From the NCBI RefSeq assembly GCF_003353175.1, contig NZ_QHKS01000016.1:1-64000 (forward strand): a DNA stretch of 64,000 nucleotides, in the 5' to 3' direction. Positions 16,943 through 24,717 of this stretch are shown piece after piece. Source of the stretch: Paraburkholderia lacunae (lineage in GTDB: Bacteria > Pseudomonadota > Gammaproteobacteria > Burkholderiales > Burkholderiaceae). The notes under the pieces were generated by a model. That model made no database searches. It was not told the DNA's origin and saw only the letters and a program-made list of their open reading frames with translations. Each line of letters opens with the position of its first letter. The first letter of the stretch is position 1. A program made the position numbers and the translations under genes.

Positions 16943-17655
16943 ATGAAACCGGCAACCGCACGGACTAAGGGATACCGGCGACTTGTCCCTTCGCTGACAG
17001 CGCTCGTCGAGTTCGAGGCGGTCGCGCGGCACGGGAGCTTCACTCTGGCGGCCGATGAGCTAGGTGTGACCCAGGCCGCGGTAAGCCGGCAGGTCAAATT
17101 TCTTGAGGAAACGCTCGGGATTCGGCTCTTCGACCGTCTGCATCGTTCAATCAAACTCACTGAGGAAGGTGAGGCCCTGTATTTTATCGTCGCCGAGTCG
17201 ATGCAGAAAATTGCAGGCGTGTTCGACCGACTAGCCAGCGGCCCGGTCCAACAGGAACTGGTGCTTGCGGCAACGTCTGCATTCTCACATTTTCGCCTCC
17301 TGCCTCGGCTGGGGTCCCTCAAGAAGGCTCAGCCGAATCTTCAGCTTCGCCTCTCCACGCAGATGTTCACCGCGGACCTCCGCCCCAAAGAAATTGACGT
17401 CGCCGTACGATTCGGAAACGGACGATGGGGAGATGGCAAGGCAACCTTCCTCTTTGACGAAGAGGTCTTTCCTGTCTGCTCGCCGAATTGGGTGAAATCG
17501 CGAGGCGCGCCAGAATCGCTGCAGGACGTCGCCCACGCCGCCCTCATCGAGTCGGATTCCACTTCGGAAGGCTGGATGGGATGGGATGAGTGGTTTCACG
17601 CTTTGGGCGTGAGGCCGGTGCGATTGAACTTTGCGCTGCGCAGTAGTCTTTATTG
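16943..17655 (+). pseudogene. LysR-family regulator truncated by deletion
   Basis: From ATG 16943 (GAGGGGC upstream), about 235 codons encode a LysR protein of GcvA type: wHTH with VTQAAVSRQVKFLEETLGIRLFDR, then the effector domain through SEGWMGWDEWFHALGV and RLNFALR. Homology ends around 17645-17655. The remaining 60-70 residues of the effector domain are missing. The frame runs on to 18118 through the out-of-frame ferredoxin sequence and a CCCCTG repeat. The break lies next to a piece of another gene, showing a deletion that joined two loci. The DNA-binding domain is intact. Confidence 0.8.
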
Positions 17656-17670
17656 TTGCACCGGTACTTG

Positions 17671-17694
17671 CCCCTGCCCCTGCCCCTGCCCCTG
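17671..17694 (+). repeat. Hexanucleotide microsatellite, four CCCCTG units
   Basis: Four perfect CCCCTG copies followed by degenerate GCCCTG and CCCCGC units. In the ferredoxin frame it encodes an Ala-Pro linker. It lies within about 30 bases of the LysR truncation point, so slippage or recombination here may explain the junction. Confidence 0.8.
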
Positions 17695-17714
17695 GCCCTG
17701 CCCCGCAAGAGAGC

Positions 17715-17990
17715 ATGACAGCTCAGGAAACCTTCACGGTAAAGCTTGCCCGCTCCGCCAGGACGTTCACGATGAACCCGTCGGATACCGTGCTTGCGGC
17801 TGCAAAAAAAGCGGGAGTCGCAATTGCATCCTCTTGCAGTCAGGGTATGTGCGGCACCTGCAAAACCAGGGTACTCGAAGGCACCGTGGATATGCATCAC
17901 AACGGCGGGATTCGAGACAGAGACGTCCAGAAGGGTTTCCGCCTTCTATGTTGCAGCCGCCCTACCTCCGATCTGGTGCTGGAACTCTGA
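17715..17990 (+). pseudogene. Detached 2Fe-2S ferredoxin domain, remnant of a GbcB-like reductase
   Basis: In a different frame from the truncated LysR gene, ATG 17715 (AAGAGAG just upstream) opens a 91-residue plant-type ferredoxin. It has Cys41-x4-Cys46-x2-Cys49 in CSQGMCGTC and the fourth ligand at Cys79 or Cys80 in LLCC. Preceding in-frame codons give an Ala-Pro linker (APAPAPG). This matches the C-terminal domain of the hybrid reductases that feed Rieske glycine-betaine demethylases (GbcB) and related systems. The FAD and NAD domains are gone. All cluster ligands survive, so a free mini-ferredoxin could still be made. I treat it as a remnant, with that caveat. Confidence 0.7.
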
Positions 17991-18145
17991 CCGACCATTC
18001 CATGAAACGGGCAACGTCGCGCGCTGAGTGTTCTGCGGCGACAGTTGCATTCCGGGAAGGCGAGTCCCCTGTCCGGTCGCCCGGCAACCGGAGCACGCCA
18101 GATTCGAGTTTCATATAAAGCGAGATGGTTCCCCGGAGGAATTGC

Positions 18146-19375
18146 ATGTCTGCCAGTGAGACGATTGATACGAGTACTGCCGCCAATCCGACACGGACGA
18201 ACAATACGTTGCCCGACGTCAGGGCCCACAGGCTGGCCCGGGTGCGGGAACAACTCCATAAGAACAACTGCCCCGCGATATTGCTTTACGATCCGGTGAA
18301 CATCCGTTACGCAACGGACACATCGAACATGCAAATCTGGACGGGACGCAATCCGTCGCGATATGTGATGGTGTTTGCCGACGGTCGCGTCATCGCCTGG
18401 GAGTTTCACAGTTGCGAGCATGTGTGGGATGGCCTGAATCTGGGCCTCGAAATGCGCAGTGCTGTCAGTTGGACCTTCTTCAGCGCGGGCACCGAAGCCG
18501 AGCGCCGCGCTGACGTGTGGGGGGCCGAGATTGTCGATGTGCTGAGCAAGCGTGCACCGAACGAGCGCCGTCTGGCGGTCGACCGGCTCGACCCCATCGG
18601 CGCCGCCTATCTGATCAGGAACGGCCTGACCCTTCTGGACGGACAGGCCATGATGGAGATGGCCCGGACAGTTAAGTCGTCAGGCGAGCTCGTGCTCATG
18701 AACGAGTCCCTACGCGCATGCGAGAAAGGGATTGAGCGCATGCATCGCGAGCTTCAGCCTGGCATGACCGAGCAGGACCTCTGGGCAAACCTTCACCACG
18801 AGAATATCCGGCACGGCGGCGAGTGGATTGAAACCCGCCTTCTCGCCTCGGGAGACCGGACCAATCCATGGATGCATGAATGCTCCTCGCGGGTTCTGCA
18901 GCACGGCGAGTTGCTAGCGTTCGATACCGACATGGTCGGACCGAATGGCTACTGCTCGGATATCTCCCGGACATGGACGGTAGGCCATACCCGACCGTCC
19001 GACGAGCAGCGCAGGCTCTATGAGGCTGCCTATTCACAAGTCCATTTCAACATGGATCTGTTGCGCCCCGGTATGACATTCCGGGAATTCTCGGAAAAGG
19101 CCTGGAAGATGCCGGAGCTATATCTGAAGAACAGATATAGCTGCGTGGCGCACGGCAACGGCATGGTCGACGAATATCCGTCCATCGCGCATCAGGTTGA
19201 TTGGGAAAGCGGCGGCTACGACGGTCAGTTTGAAATCGGCATGACGCTTTGCGTCGAGAGCTATATCGGCGCAGAAGGAGGAAATCAAGGCGTGAAGCTG
19301 GAGCAGCAGGTGGTGCTCACCGAGAGCGGTTGCGTGCCGCTCACCTTGTGCAGCTTTGAAACCGGCTGGTTGTGA
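18146..19375 (+). CDS. DddP-like M24-fold protein, candidate DMSP lyase
   Basis: 409 residues from ATG 18146, fixed by GGAGG seven bases upstream. It has a creatinase-like N-terminal domain and a pita-bread M24 domain. Six candidate metal ligands are present: Asp260, Asp262, Asp272, His336, Glu371 and Glu386. Tyr331 and Asp342 are also there. Their mutual spacings equal those I remember for Ruegeria DddP (D295, D297, D307, H371, E406, E421, Y366, D377), with one constant offset of 35 and no gap. DddP cleaves dimethylsulfoniopropionate to DMS and acrylate in the cytosol. True peptidases or creatinases of the fold remain possible, but the WIETRLLASG-RTNPW region also looks DddP-like. The betaine-type importer nearby could carry DMSP. 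Confidence 0.72.
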   Translation: MSASETIDTSTAANPTRTNNTLPDVRAHRLARVREQLHKNNCPAILLYDPVNIRYATDTSNMQIWTGRNPSRYVMVFADGRVIAWEFHSCEHVWDGLNLGLEMRSAVSWTFFSAGTEAERRADVWGAEIVDVLSKRAPNERRLAVDRLDPIGAAYLIRNGLTLLDGQAMMEMARTVKSSGELVLMNESLRACEKGIERMHRELQPGMTEQDLWANLHHENIRHGGEWIETRLLASGDRTNPWMHECSSRVLQHGELLAFDTDMVGPNGYCSDISRTWTVGHTRPSDEQRRLYEAAYSQVHFNMDLLRPGMTFREFSEKAWKMPELYLKNRYSCVAHGNGMVDEYPSIAHQVDWESGGYDGQFEIGMTLCVESYIGAEGGNQGVKLEQQVVLTESGCVPLTLCSFETGWL

Positions 19376-19479
19376 GGCCGGCGCGAGTAGAGCTGTATTC
19401 CAGCGTAGAACCGCGCAGCCATTTGCCTGACGATCGGTGCATCGTGCACGCTGCCGGTACCCGGCCTGGTGCGGGCGCT

Positions 19480-19717
19480 CATGACTGTCGAAACGGACGT
19501 TCAACTGCCGCTCGAACGCATCGCCACAGATAACCTGGTGCCTGCGCCGGCCAACGTACTGATGGATCGGTTGGCCGGGATGTTTCCAGAAGCGTACGCA
19601 AGTCAGGCACAACTACGAACGCTACAGCGCCGGGTCAAGGCGTGGCGAGCAGAGCGCGTAAAAGAACTGATTCTGGGCGGCCTGCGAAAGTCCGCTGATG
19701 CGCCAGCCGAAGTGTGA
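19480..19717 (+). pseudogene. C-terminal fragment of a DDE transposase
   Basis: A short frame ends in NVLMDRLAGMFPEAY followed by QLRTLQRRVKAWR, the typical C-terminal pattern of integrase-type insertion-sequence transposases. Nothing upstream supplies the DDE catalytic core, so this is an IS remnant lying between the DddP-like gene and the frm operon. The family is not certain. Confidence 0.6.
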
Positions 19718-20037
19718 GTTGCGGAAAAGTTGAAAGTCGCCGGGGGCCGGGCGCTCCGCACCCGGCAAACCACGAAAGAAGAGAAGAGAAGAAAGAAAGC
19801 GAAACGACAACAATCCGTCGGGTAACATTCTTTCGTGAGGCAACACGCTACGCCTCCATAGTTGTCATGAGACCGACATCCGTGCATGCCGTGCCACCGA
19901 GCAATGTCCGCCGTTACATTGGACGAAGTGTCAAGGCTGGCCTGGTCACAGCGATCCCCAAGATCGGATGAATTGCCAGGTATACTCCCCACCAGTATCC
20001 GATATATACTCCCGCCCAGTTCCCATGGAAGGAAGAC
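19718..20037. other. Intergenic stretch: IS debris and the frm control region
   Basis: The first part is purine-rich sequence (GAAGAGAAGAGAAGAAAG near 19780) with no gene. The last 60 bases hold the tandem FrmR-type operator. No other feature is visible. Confidence 0.5.
19981..20020 (+). promoter_or_regulatory. Tandem CsoR/FrmR-type operator
   Basis: TATACTCCCCACCAGTAT (19981-19998) and TATACTCCCGCCCAGT (20005-20020) are two near-identical sites 24 bases apart, each a C-tract flanked by AT-rich inverted ends, the form bound by CsoR/RcnR/FrmR repressors. They lie 18-57 bases before the frmR start, as expected for autoregulation released by formaldehyde. Confidence 0.75.
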
Positions 20038-20313
20038 ATGCCGCACACTCCCGAGGAAAAGAAGCGCGTTCTGGCACGCGTACGCCGCGTAAGAGGACAG
20101 ATCGATGCGCTCGAGCGTGCACTGGCAGAAGGCGCCGAATGCGGACCGATTCTTCAGCAGATCGCCGCCGTCCGCGGCGCCGTCAATGGATTGATGGCCG
20201 GCGTCCTTGAAAGCCATCTGCGAGAGGAGTTTTCCCATGTTGCTGAAACAACCGAAAGCTCGCAGAAATCCATCGACGAAGTCGTCTCCCTGGTGCGTTC
20301 CTACTTCCGCTGA
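20038..20313 (+). CDS. frmR: Formaldehyde-sensing repressor FrmR (CsoR/RcnR family)
   Basis: 91 residues, all-helical. Pro2 and Cys35 are both present (MPHT... and GAECGPILQQ), the pair that forms a methylene bridge with formaldehyde in E. coli FrmR. Copper-type CsoR ligands are not arranged as in true CsoR. The ribosome site GGAAGGAAG precedes the ATG. It should repress itself and the frmA-fghA genes through the tandem operator just upstream until formaldehyde appears. Confidence 0.9.
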   Translation: MPHTPEEKKRVLARVRRVRGQIDALERALAEGAECGPILQQIAAVRGAVNGLMAGVLESHLREEFSHVAETTESSQKSIDEVVSLVRSYFR

Positions 20314-20378
20314 ATACGTTGACGGCCGTCCGAATGGCCGGTTGTCGAATCCCTTTCTTTCTCGTCCAAAGGACTGAC

Positions 20379-21488
20379 ATGAAATCGCGTGCTGCCATTG
20401 CGTTCGCGCCCGGCGAACCCCTGCAAGTTGTCGAGATCGACGTCGAGCCGCCCCGTGCGGGCGAAGTGCTGGTGAAGATCACCCACACCGGCGTATGCCA
20501 CACGGATGCCTTCACGCTCTCGGGCGATGATCCGGAGGGTCTGTTCCCTGTCGTTCTGGGCCACGAAGGCGCCGGCGTTGTCGTGGAAGTCGGTGAAGGC
20601 GTGACCAGCGTCAAACCGGGTGACCACGTGATTCCGCTCTACACTGCCGAATGTGGCGAATGTCTGTTCTGCAAGAGCGGCAAGACCAACCTGTGCGTAG
20701 CCGTGCGCGCCACCCAGGGCAAAGGCGTGATGCCCGACGGCACAACCCGTTTCAGCTACAACGGCAAACCCGTCTACCACTACATGGGCTGCTCCACGTT
20801 CAGCGAGTACACCGTCGTGGCGGAGGTATCGCTGGCGAAGATCAATCCGTCGGCCAATCACGAACAGGTCTGCCTGCTCGGTTGTGGCGTGACGACGGGG
20901 CTCGGTGCAGTGAAGAACACGGCCAAGGTGCAAGAAGGCGACACTGTGGCCGTGTTCGGACTTGGCGGAATCGGTCTCGCGGTCATCCAGGGCGCGAAGC
21001 TTGCCAAGGCAGGCCGCATCATCGCCATCGACACCAATCCGGGCAAGTTCGATCTGGCGCGCGCCTTCGGCGCCACCGACTGCGTGAACCCCAAGGATTT
21101 CGACAAGCCGATCCAGCAAGTCATTGTCGAGATGACGGGCTGGGGGGTAGACCACAGCTTCGAATGCATCGGCAACGTCAACGTCATGCGCGCGGCGCTC
21201 GAATGCGCTCATCGCGGCTGGGGACAATCGGTGGTCATCGGCGTGGCCGGAGCCGGCCAGGAAATCTCGACGCGTCCGTTTCAGCTCGTCACCGGCAGGC
21301 GCTGGCTCGGCACGGCCTTCGGCGGCGTCAAGGGCCGATCGCAGTTGCCAGGCATGGTCGAAGACGCGATGAACGGCAAGATTCAGCTCGCGCCGTTCGT
21401 CACTCATACGAAATCGCTTTCGGACATCAACGAGGCATTCGATCTGATGCACGAGGGCAAGTCGATCCGAACCGTCGTCCACTACTGA
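20379..21488 (+). CDS. frmA: S-(hydroxymethyl)glutathione dehydrogenase / class III alcohol dehydrogenase
   Basis: 369 residues from ATG 20379; an upstream in-frame ATG at 20319 lacks support. It is a zinc-dependent MDR enzyme with catalytic-zinc Cys in TGVCHTDA, His in GHEGAG, the structural-zinc cluster CGECLFCKSGKTNLC and the NAD site VFGLGGIGLAVIQG. It oxidises the spontaneous formaldehyde-glutathione adduct to S-formylglutathione, and it can also reduce S-nitrosoglutathione. It lies between frmR and fghA in one operon, giving a full detoxification pathway for formaldehyde released by demethylation or alcohol oxidation. Confidence 0.95.
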   Translation: MKSRAAIAFAPGEPLQVVEIDVEPPRAGEVLVKITHTGVCHTDAFTLSGDDPEGLFPVVLGHEGAGVVVEVGEGVTSVKPGDHVIPLYTAECGECLFCKSGKTNLCVAVRATQGKGVMPDGTTRFSYNGKPVYHYMGCSTFSEYTVVAEVSLAKINPSANHEQVCLLGCGVTTGLGAVKNTAKVQEGDTVAVFGLGGIGLAVIQGAKLAKAGRIIAIDTNPGKFDLARAFGATDCVNPKDFDKPIQQVIVEMTGWGVDHSFECIGNVNVMRAALECAHRGWGQSVVIGVAGAGQEISTRPFQLVTGRRWLGTAFGGVKGRSQLPGMVEDAMNGKIQLAPFVTHTKSLSDINEAFDLMHEGKSIRTVVHY

Positions 21489-21510
21489 AGCCTTGCATAG
21501 GAGAATGAAC

Positions 21511-21558
21511 ATGTCTGCTCATGCAGCCAAGGCCAAAACGACTTACCGGGAGGCCTGA
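21511..21558 (+). CDS. Possible 15-residue peptide between frmA and fghA
   Basis: ATG 21511 follows AGGAG with seven-base spacing and opens MSAHAAKAKTTYREA before TGA. The GGGAGG that serves fghA lies inside its last codons, and its stop is five bases from the fghA ATG. It could be a translated coupling peptide or the scar of a lost gene. No family is recognisable. Confidence 0.35.
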   Translation: MSAHAAKAKTTYREA

Positions 21559-21563
21559 TCGCC

Positions 21564-22394
21564 ATGGAGCGAATCGAGCGGCACGCGAGCCACGATGGAT
21601 ACCAGGAAGTGTGGAAACACGCTTCCGTCACCCTTGGATGCGAAATGCGGTTCGGCATCTATTTACCGAACGCAGCACTGCACGGCAGGAAGTGTCCCGT
21701 TCTGTATTGGCTCTCCGGCCTGACCTGCACCGAGCAGAACTTCATCACCAAGGCCGGTGCGCAGCAATACGCCGCGAGGCACGGCATCATCATCGTCGCG
21801 CCGGACACCAGTCCGCGCGGCGACGATGTGCCCGACGACCCGGGCTATGACCTCGGCAAAGGTGCCGGATTCTACGTCAACGCGACGCAGCAGCCATGGG
21901 CACGGCACTTCCGCATGTACGACTATGTGGTCGACGAGTTGCCGAGATTGGTCGAGTCCGAATTTCCCGCGAGCGATGCTCGGGCAATCAGCGGGCATTC
22001 GATGGGAGGGCACGGCGCGCTGACCATTGCTATGCGCAATCCCGAACGCTATCGCAGCGTATCGGCTTTCTCGCCGATCGTCGCACCGAGCCAGGCGCCG
22101 TGGGGCGAGAAGGCGTTCACCGCGTATCTCGGCACCGATCGTGAAGCATGGAAGCAGCACGACGCCGTGGAATTGATCGCAACCACGACCAGCAGACTGC
22201 CGCTGCTGGTCGACCAGGGCACCGGTGACGAATTCCTGGAAAGCCAGTTGAAACCGGAACTCCTGCGCGCCGCCTGCCAGGCAGCCGCGCACCCGCTCCA
22301 ACTGAACCTGCGACCGGGTTACGATCACAGCTACTACTTCATCGCCACTTTCATCGGCGAACATCTCGACCATCACGCGAAGGCGCTTCGCTGA
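21564..22394 (+). CDS. fghA: S-formylglutathione hydrolase
   Basis: 276 residues, the normal length for FghA/esterase D. The alpha/beta hydrolase motifs are YWLSGLTCTEQNFITKAG, PDTSPRG, the nucleophile Ser in GHSMGGHGAL, Asp in DQGTGDEF and His in GYDHSYYFI. It hydrolyses S-formylglutathione to formate and glutathione, completing the FrmA route. GGGAGG precedes its ATG, overlapping the putative small peptide. Confidence 0.95.
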   Translation: MERIERHASHDGYQEVWKHASVTLGCEMRFGIYLPNAALHGRKCPVLYWLSGLTCTEQNFITKAGAQQYAARHGIIIVAPDTSPRGDDVPDDPGYDLGKGAGFYVNATQQPWARHFRMYDYVVDELPRLVESEFPASDARAISGHSMGGHGALTIAMRNPERYRSVSAFSPIVAPSQAPWGEKAFTAYLGTDREAWKQHDAVELIATTTSRLPLLVDQGTGDEFLESQLKPELLRAACQAAAHPLQLNLRPGYDHSYYFIATFIGEHLDHHAKALR

Positions 22395-22469
22395 TCGGCC
22401 TTCACGAGCTCGGTGCCATCCAACGACGCGCTTGCGTCACACAAAAGAGATCGATCGCGCCGGCAGCTC

Positions 22470-22694
22470 GACGAGGTCGCTGCGATATCGGGCGTCGGCG
22501 TGGCAATGCTGCCCAGGGAACTGGTTGAGGCCGATATTCAGGCCGGCCGACTGCACCACCTGCTGCCAGGTCTGGCTAGCACGCCGGGCCTCGTCCATGC
22601 GATCTTTCCCAGGCGCCGAGGCATGGTTCCGGCCGTCCGTCACTTGCTGGATGCGCTCGTGGCAGGATTCGAAGATCTGAACCGGCAGCGCTAG
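22470..22694 (+). pseudogene. C-terminal fragment of a LysR-family regulator
   Basis: A 70-residue stretch, SGVGVAMLPRELVEADIQAG to FPRRRGMVPAVRHLLDAL, matches the end of the effector domain of CrgA-type LysR proteins. No start, HTH or first subdomain is present, so only the tail of the gene survives. It is unrelated in type to the truncated LysR at 16.9 kb. Confidence 0.7.
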
Positions 22695-23337
22695 AACGGT
22701 CGCCCGCGACGAGCACATCCATCGCTGTGGTGGGTAGGTCCCGCATGCGTCAGCAGCGGCCGGAAAGCGAGGCCTTGCATCAGGAATAAGATTGGCGGCC
22801 GAACACAAAACAAAGCGGCCGAGGCTTCCTGCCGATACAGGCAAGAAGGACTCAGCCGTCGACCGTTTCGCTCTGAGAATGTGGCCCGCATCAAGATCGC
22901 AGTGAGCACAACGGTGTTCCCGAATCGCACAGTAATCTGATCATCCACCAAGGTTGCGACTCCATCGCATCCTGACCGACCAAACAACTATTCACCGATG
23001 AAGGAATCCCGCGCCGAAAGTCGAGGTGCCAAACTTCACGTAGCCATCGATAACGGCGCGCGTGTCGGTTTGCGAGCCAAGCGGCAGGGGCGAGCCGGTG
23101 CCTCCCCCTCCATAGTTGCGATCGACGGCCGTCGCTACACCCCATTATTCAGCGTGCCCTGCGACACCCCTTCAGGCTCGTCGACCTGCTGCTCCGGTTG
23201 CTGGATGGTCTGGTCTTCAGAAGCGAACGAACTGTCGAAGCTGGGGGTGGCTATCCCTCGCGCCTTGCGCCATTGGTCCTGCTTGCTCACGCCCGCGTCA
23301 CGACACGGCCACGCAACCGCGCAAGCGGCTCCATGCT
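22695..23337. other. Gene-free decayed stretch
   Basis: About 640 bases between the LysR fragment and the sulfonate-type binding protein. All frames are broken by stops and I recognise no domain. It probably represents decayed coding DNA continuous with the LysR fragment. Confidence 0.4.
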
Positions 23338-24333
23338 TCAGACATTCGCGATGTGCGTGTCGGAAATCGCGCGGACGTCGATGCGGCGCGGCAGGATGGC
23401 GTCGCGATTCGCACTGTCGGCCACTTTCTGAAGCGCGGCGATATCCGCATCGTTGACAAAATGCTGTTTCAGCGAAGCGCGCCGCGTGATCAGCCTCGCG
23501 GCATCGAGCGGCGAGCGCGTGAGTGTCGCGTAGATCTGCGCGTAGGCGTCGGGGTTCGCGAGCGCCCAGTCGCCGGCGCGCTGGAACCTAAGCAGAACGT
23601 CGGCTATCGCAGCGCGTTTGAGTGCGTCCGTGAGCGCGGCGCCCGACGCGGTGATAAAGCCCAGACCGCTATTGATGCCCGTGCCGTCGCGCAGAATCCG
23701 CGCGCCGCGCTGCACGGCGATGCCGTAGTAAGGATCGAACGTCGCCCATGTTTCGATCGATCCCGACGCAAATGCGGCGAAGGCGTCGACGGGAAGAATG
23801 AAACGGACCGTGACGTCCTCCCTGGAAAGACCCGCTTCGGCAAGCGCGCCATATAACTGGAACTGCGAAATACTGCCGCGCGCCGACGAAACGAACACTG
23901 TGCGCCCCTTCAGATCGGCAACGCTGCGAATCTTCGAGTCCGGCGCGACGAGAATGCCGAGTTGCGCGCCCGAGCCCACGCGCGTCGCGACGATTTTCAA
24001 GGTCGGATCGCCGAGCGCCGCCGCGAGCACCGGCAAGTCGCCTGCCGGCGCGAGATCGACGGCGCCCGCGCGTTGCGCCTCGAAGAGCGGCGCCGCGCCC
24101 TGAAAGTTGGCCCAGCGAAAAGCATACGGTGCGCCGTCGAGCACCTTCGCGGCTTCGGCGAGCGCACGTGTGCCGCCGGCCTGATCGCCGAGCACGAGCG
24201 TAGTCGACGCTAACCCGGCGGCGTGCGCGCCGCCCGAAGGCGCGATACCGGCGACGGCCAGCGCGGGAACCGCGCCGAGCAGTTTCAGCGTGCGCCGGCG
24301 CATGGAAGAAGTCGTGGAAACAGAAGCGGCCAT
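23338..24333 (-). CDS. ABC transporter substrate-binding protein, aliphatic sulfonate/nitrate type
   Basis: 331 residues from ATG 24333 (GCGAGGGC upstream). The N-terminus MRRRTLKLLGAVPALAVAGIA looks like a twin-arginine or long Sec signal peptide, cut near AHAAG. The mature domain follows the SsuA/TauA/NrtA pattern: FRWANFQGAAPLFEAQRAGAVDLAPAGDLP, ATRVGSGAQLGILV, and LKGRTVFVSSARGSISQFQL near residue 140. It binds a sulfonate, taurine, nitrate or similar anion in the periplasm. No ATPase or permease gene is adjacent, so it is either an orphan or serves a transporter elsewhere. Confidence 0.82.
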   Translation of the reverse strand: MAASVSTTSSMRRRTLKLLGAVPALAVAGIAPSGGAHAAGLASTTLVLGDQAGGTRALAEAAKVLDGAPYAFRWANFQGAAPLFEAQRAGAVDLAPAGDLPVLAAALGDPTLKIVATRVGSGAQLGILVAPDSKIRSVADLKGRTVFVSSARGSISQFQLYGALAEAGLSREDVTVRFILPVDAFAAFASGSIETWATFDPYYGIAVQRGARILRDGTGINSGLGFITASGAALTDALKRAAIADVLLRFQRAGDWALANPDAYAQIYATLTRSPLDAARLITRRASLKQHFVNDADIAALQKVADSANRDAILPRRIDVRAISDTHIANV

Positions 24334-24717
24334 ATGCCCTCGCTTGCAATAGAAGCGCCAGCGTAGCGACTGCAACGCGCCTTGAGAATCAAGCGATTCC
24401 GATAACGTTATCTCGATCGGCTATTTGACCTGCGCGTGCCTGCCGTAGTCGGACCGGCGTGGCAGCCGGTGCTTCATGGTGACGCTGCTCGACAAGCTGG
24501 ACGGCACCACCCAGCGGCTCGGGTATGCGGAAAAATCGCTTGAGCACGACTAGCCGCGCAATAGCAACAACAAATACTGGCCTTCCTGACCCGCAGCGCC
24601 TCGCCCCACGGGGCGATTCTCCACGCCTGAATAACAAAACCCCACGCTCCGAAAAACGTGGGGTTGGTCAGCAGTCTGAAGCCCGCGGTAGCGGGCTTTA
24701 CTACTATCAAACGTCGA
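24334..24717. other. Intergenic stretch between binding-protein and porin genes
   Basis: Apart from the porin terminator near 24637-24665 I see no gene or RNA here. Both flanking genes read leftward, so it also contains the binding-protein promoter. Confidence 0.5.
24637..24665 (-). terminator. Rho-independent terminator of the porin gene
   Basis: On the minus strand AACCCCACG pairs with CGTGGGGTT around a 10-11-base loop, followed by TTTTGTT. It lies about 55 bases after the porin stop codon. Confidence 0.85.
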
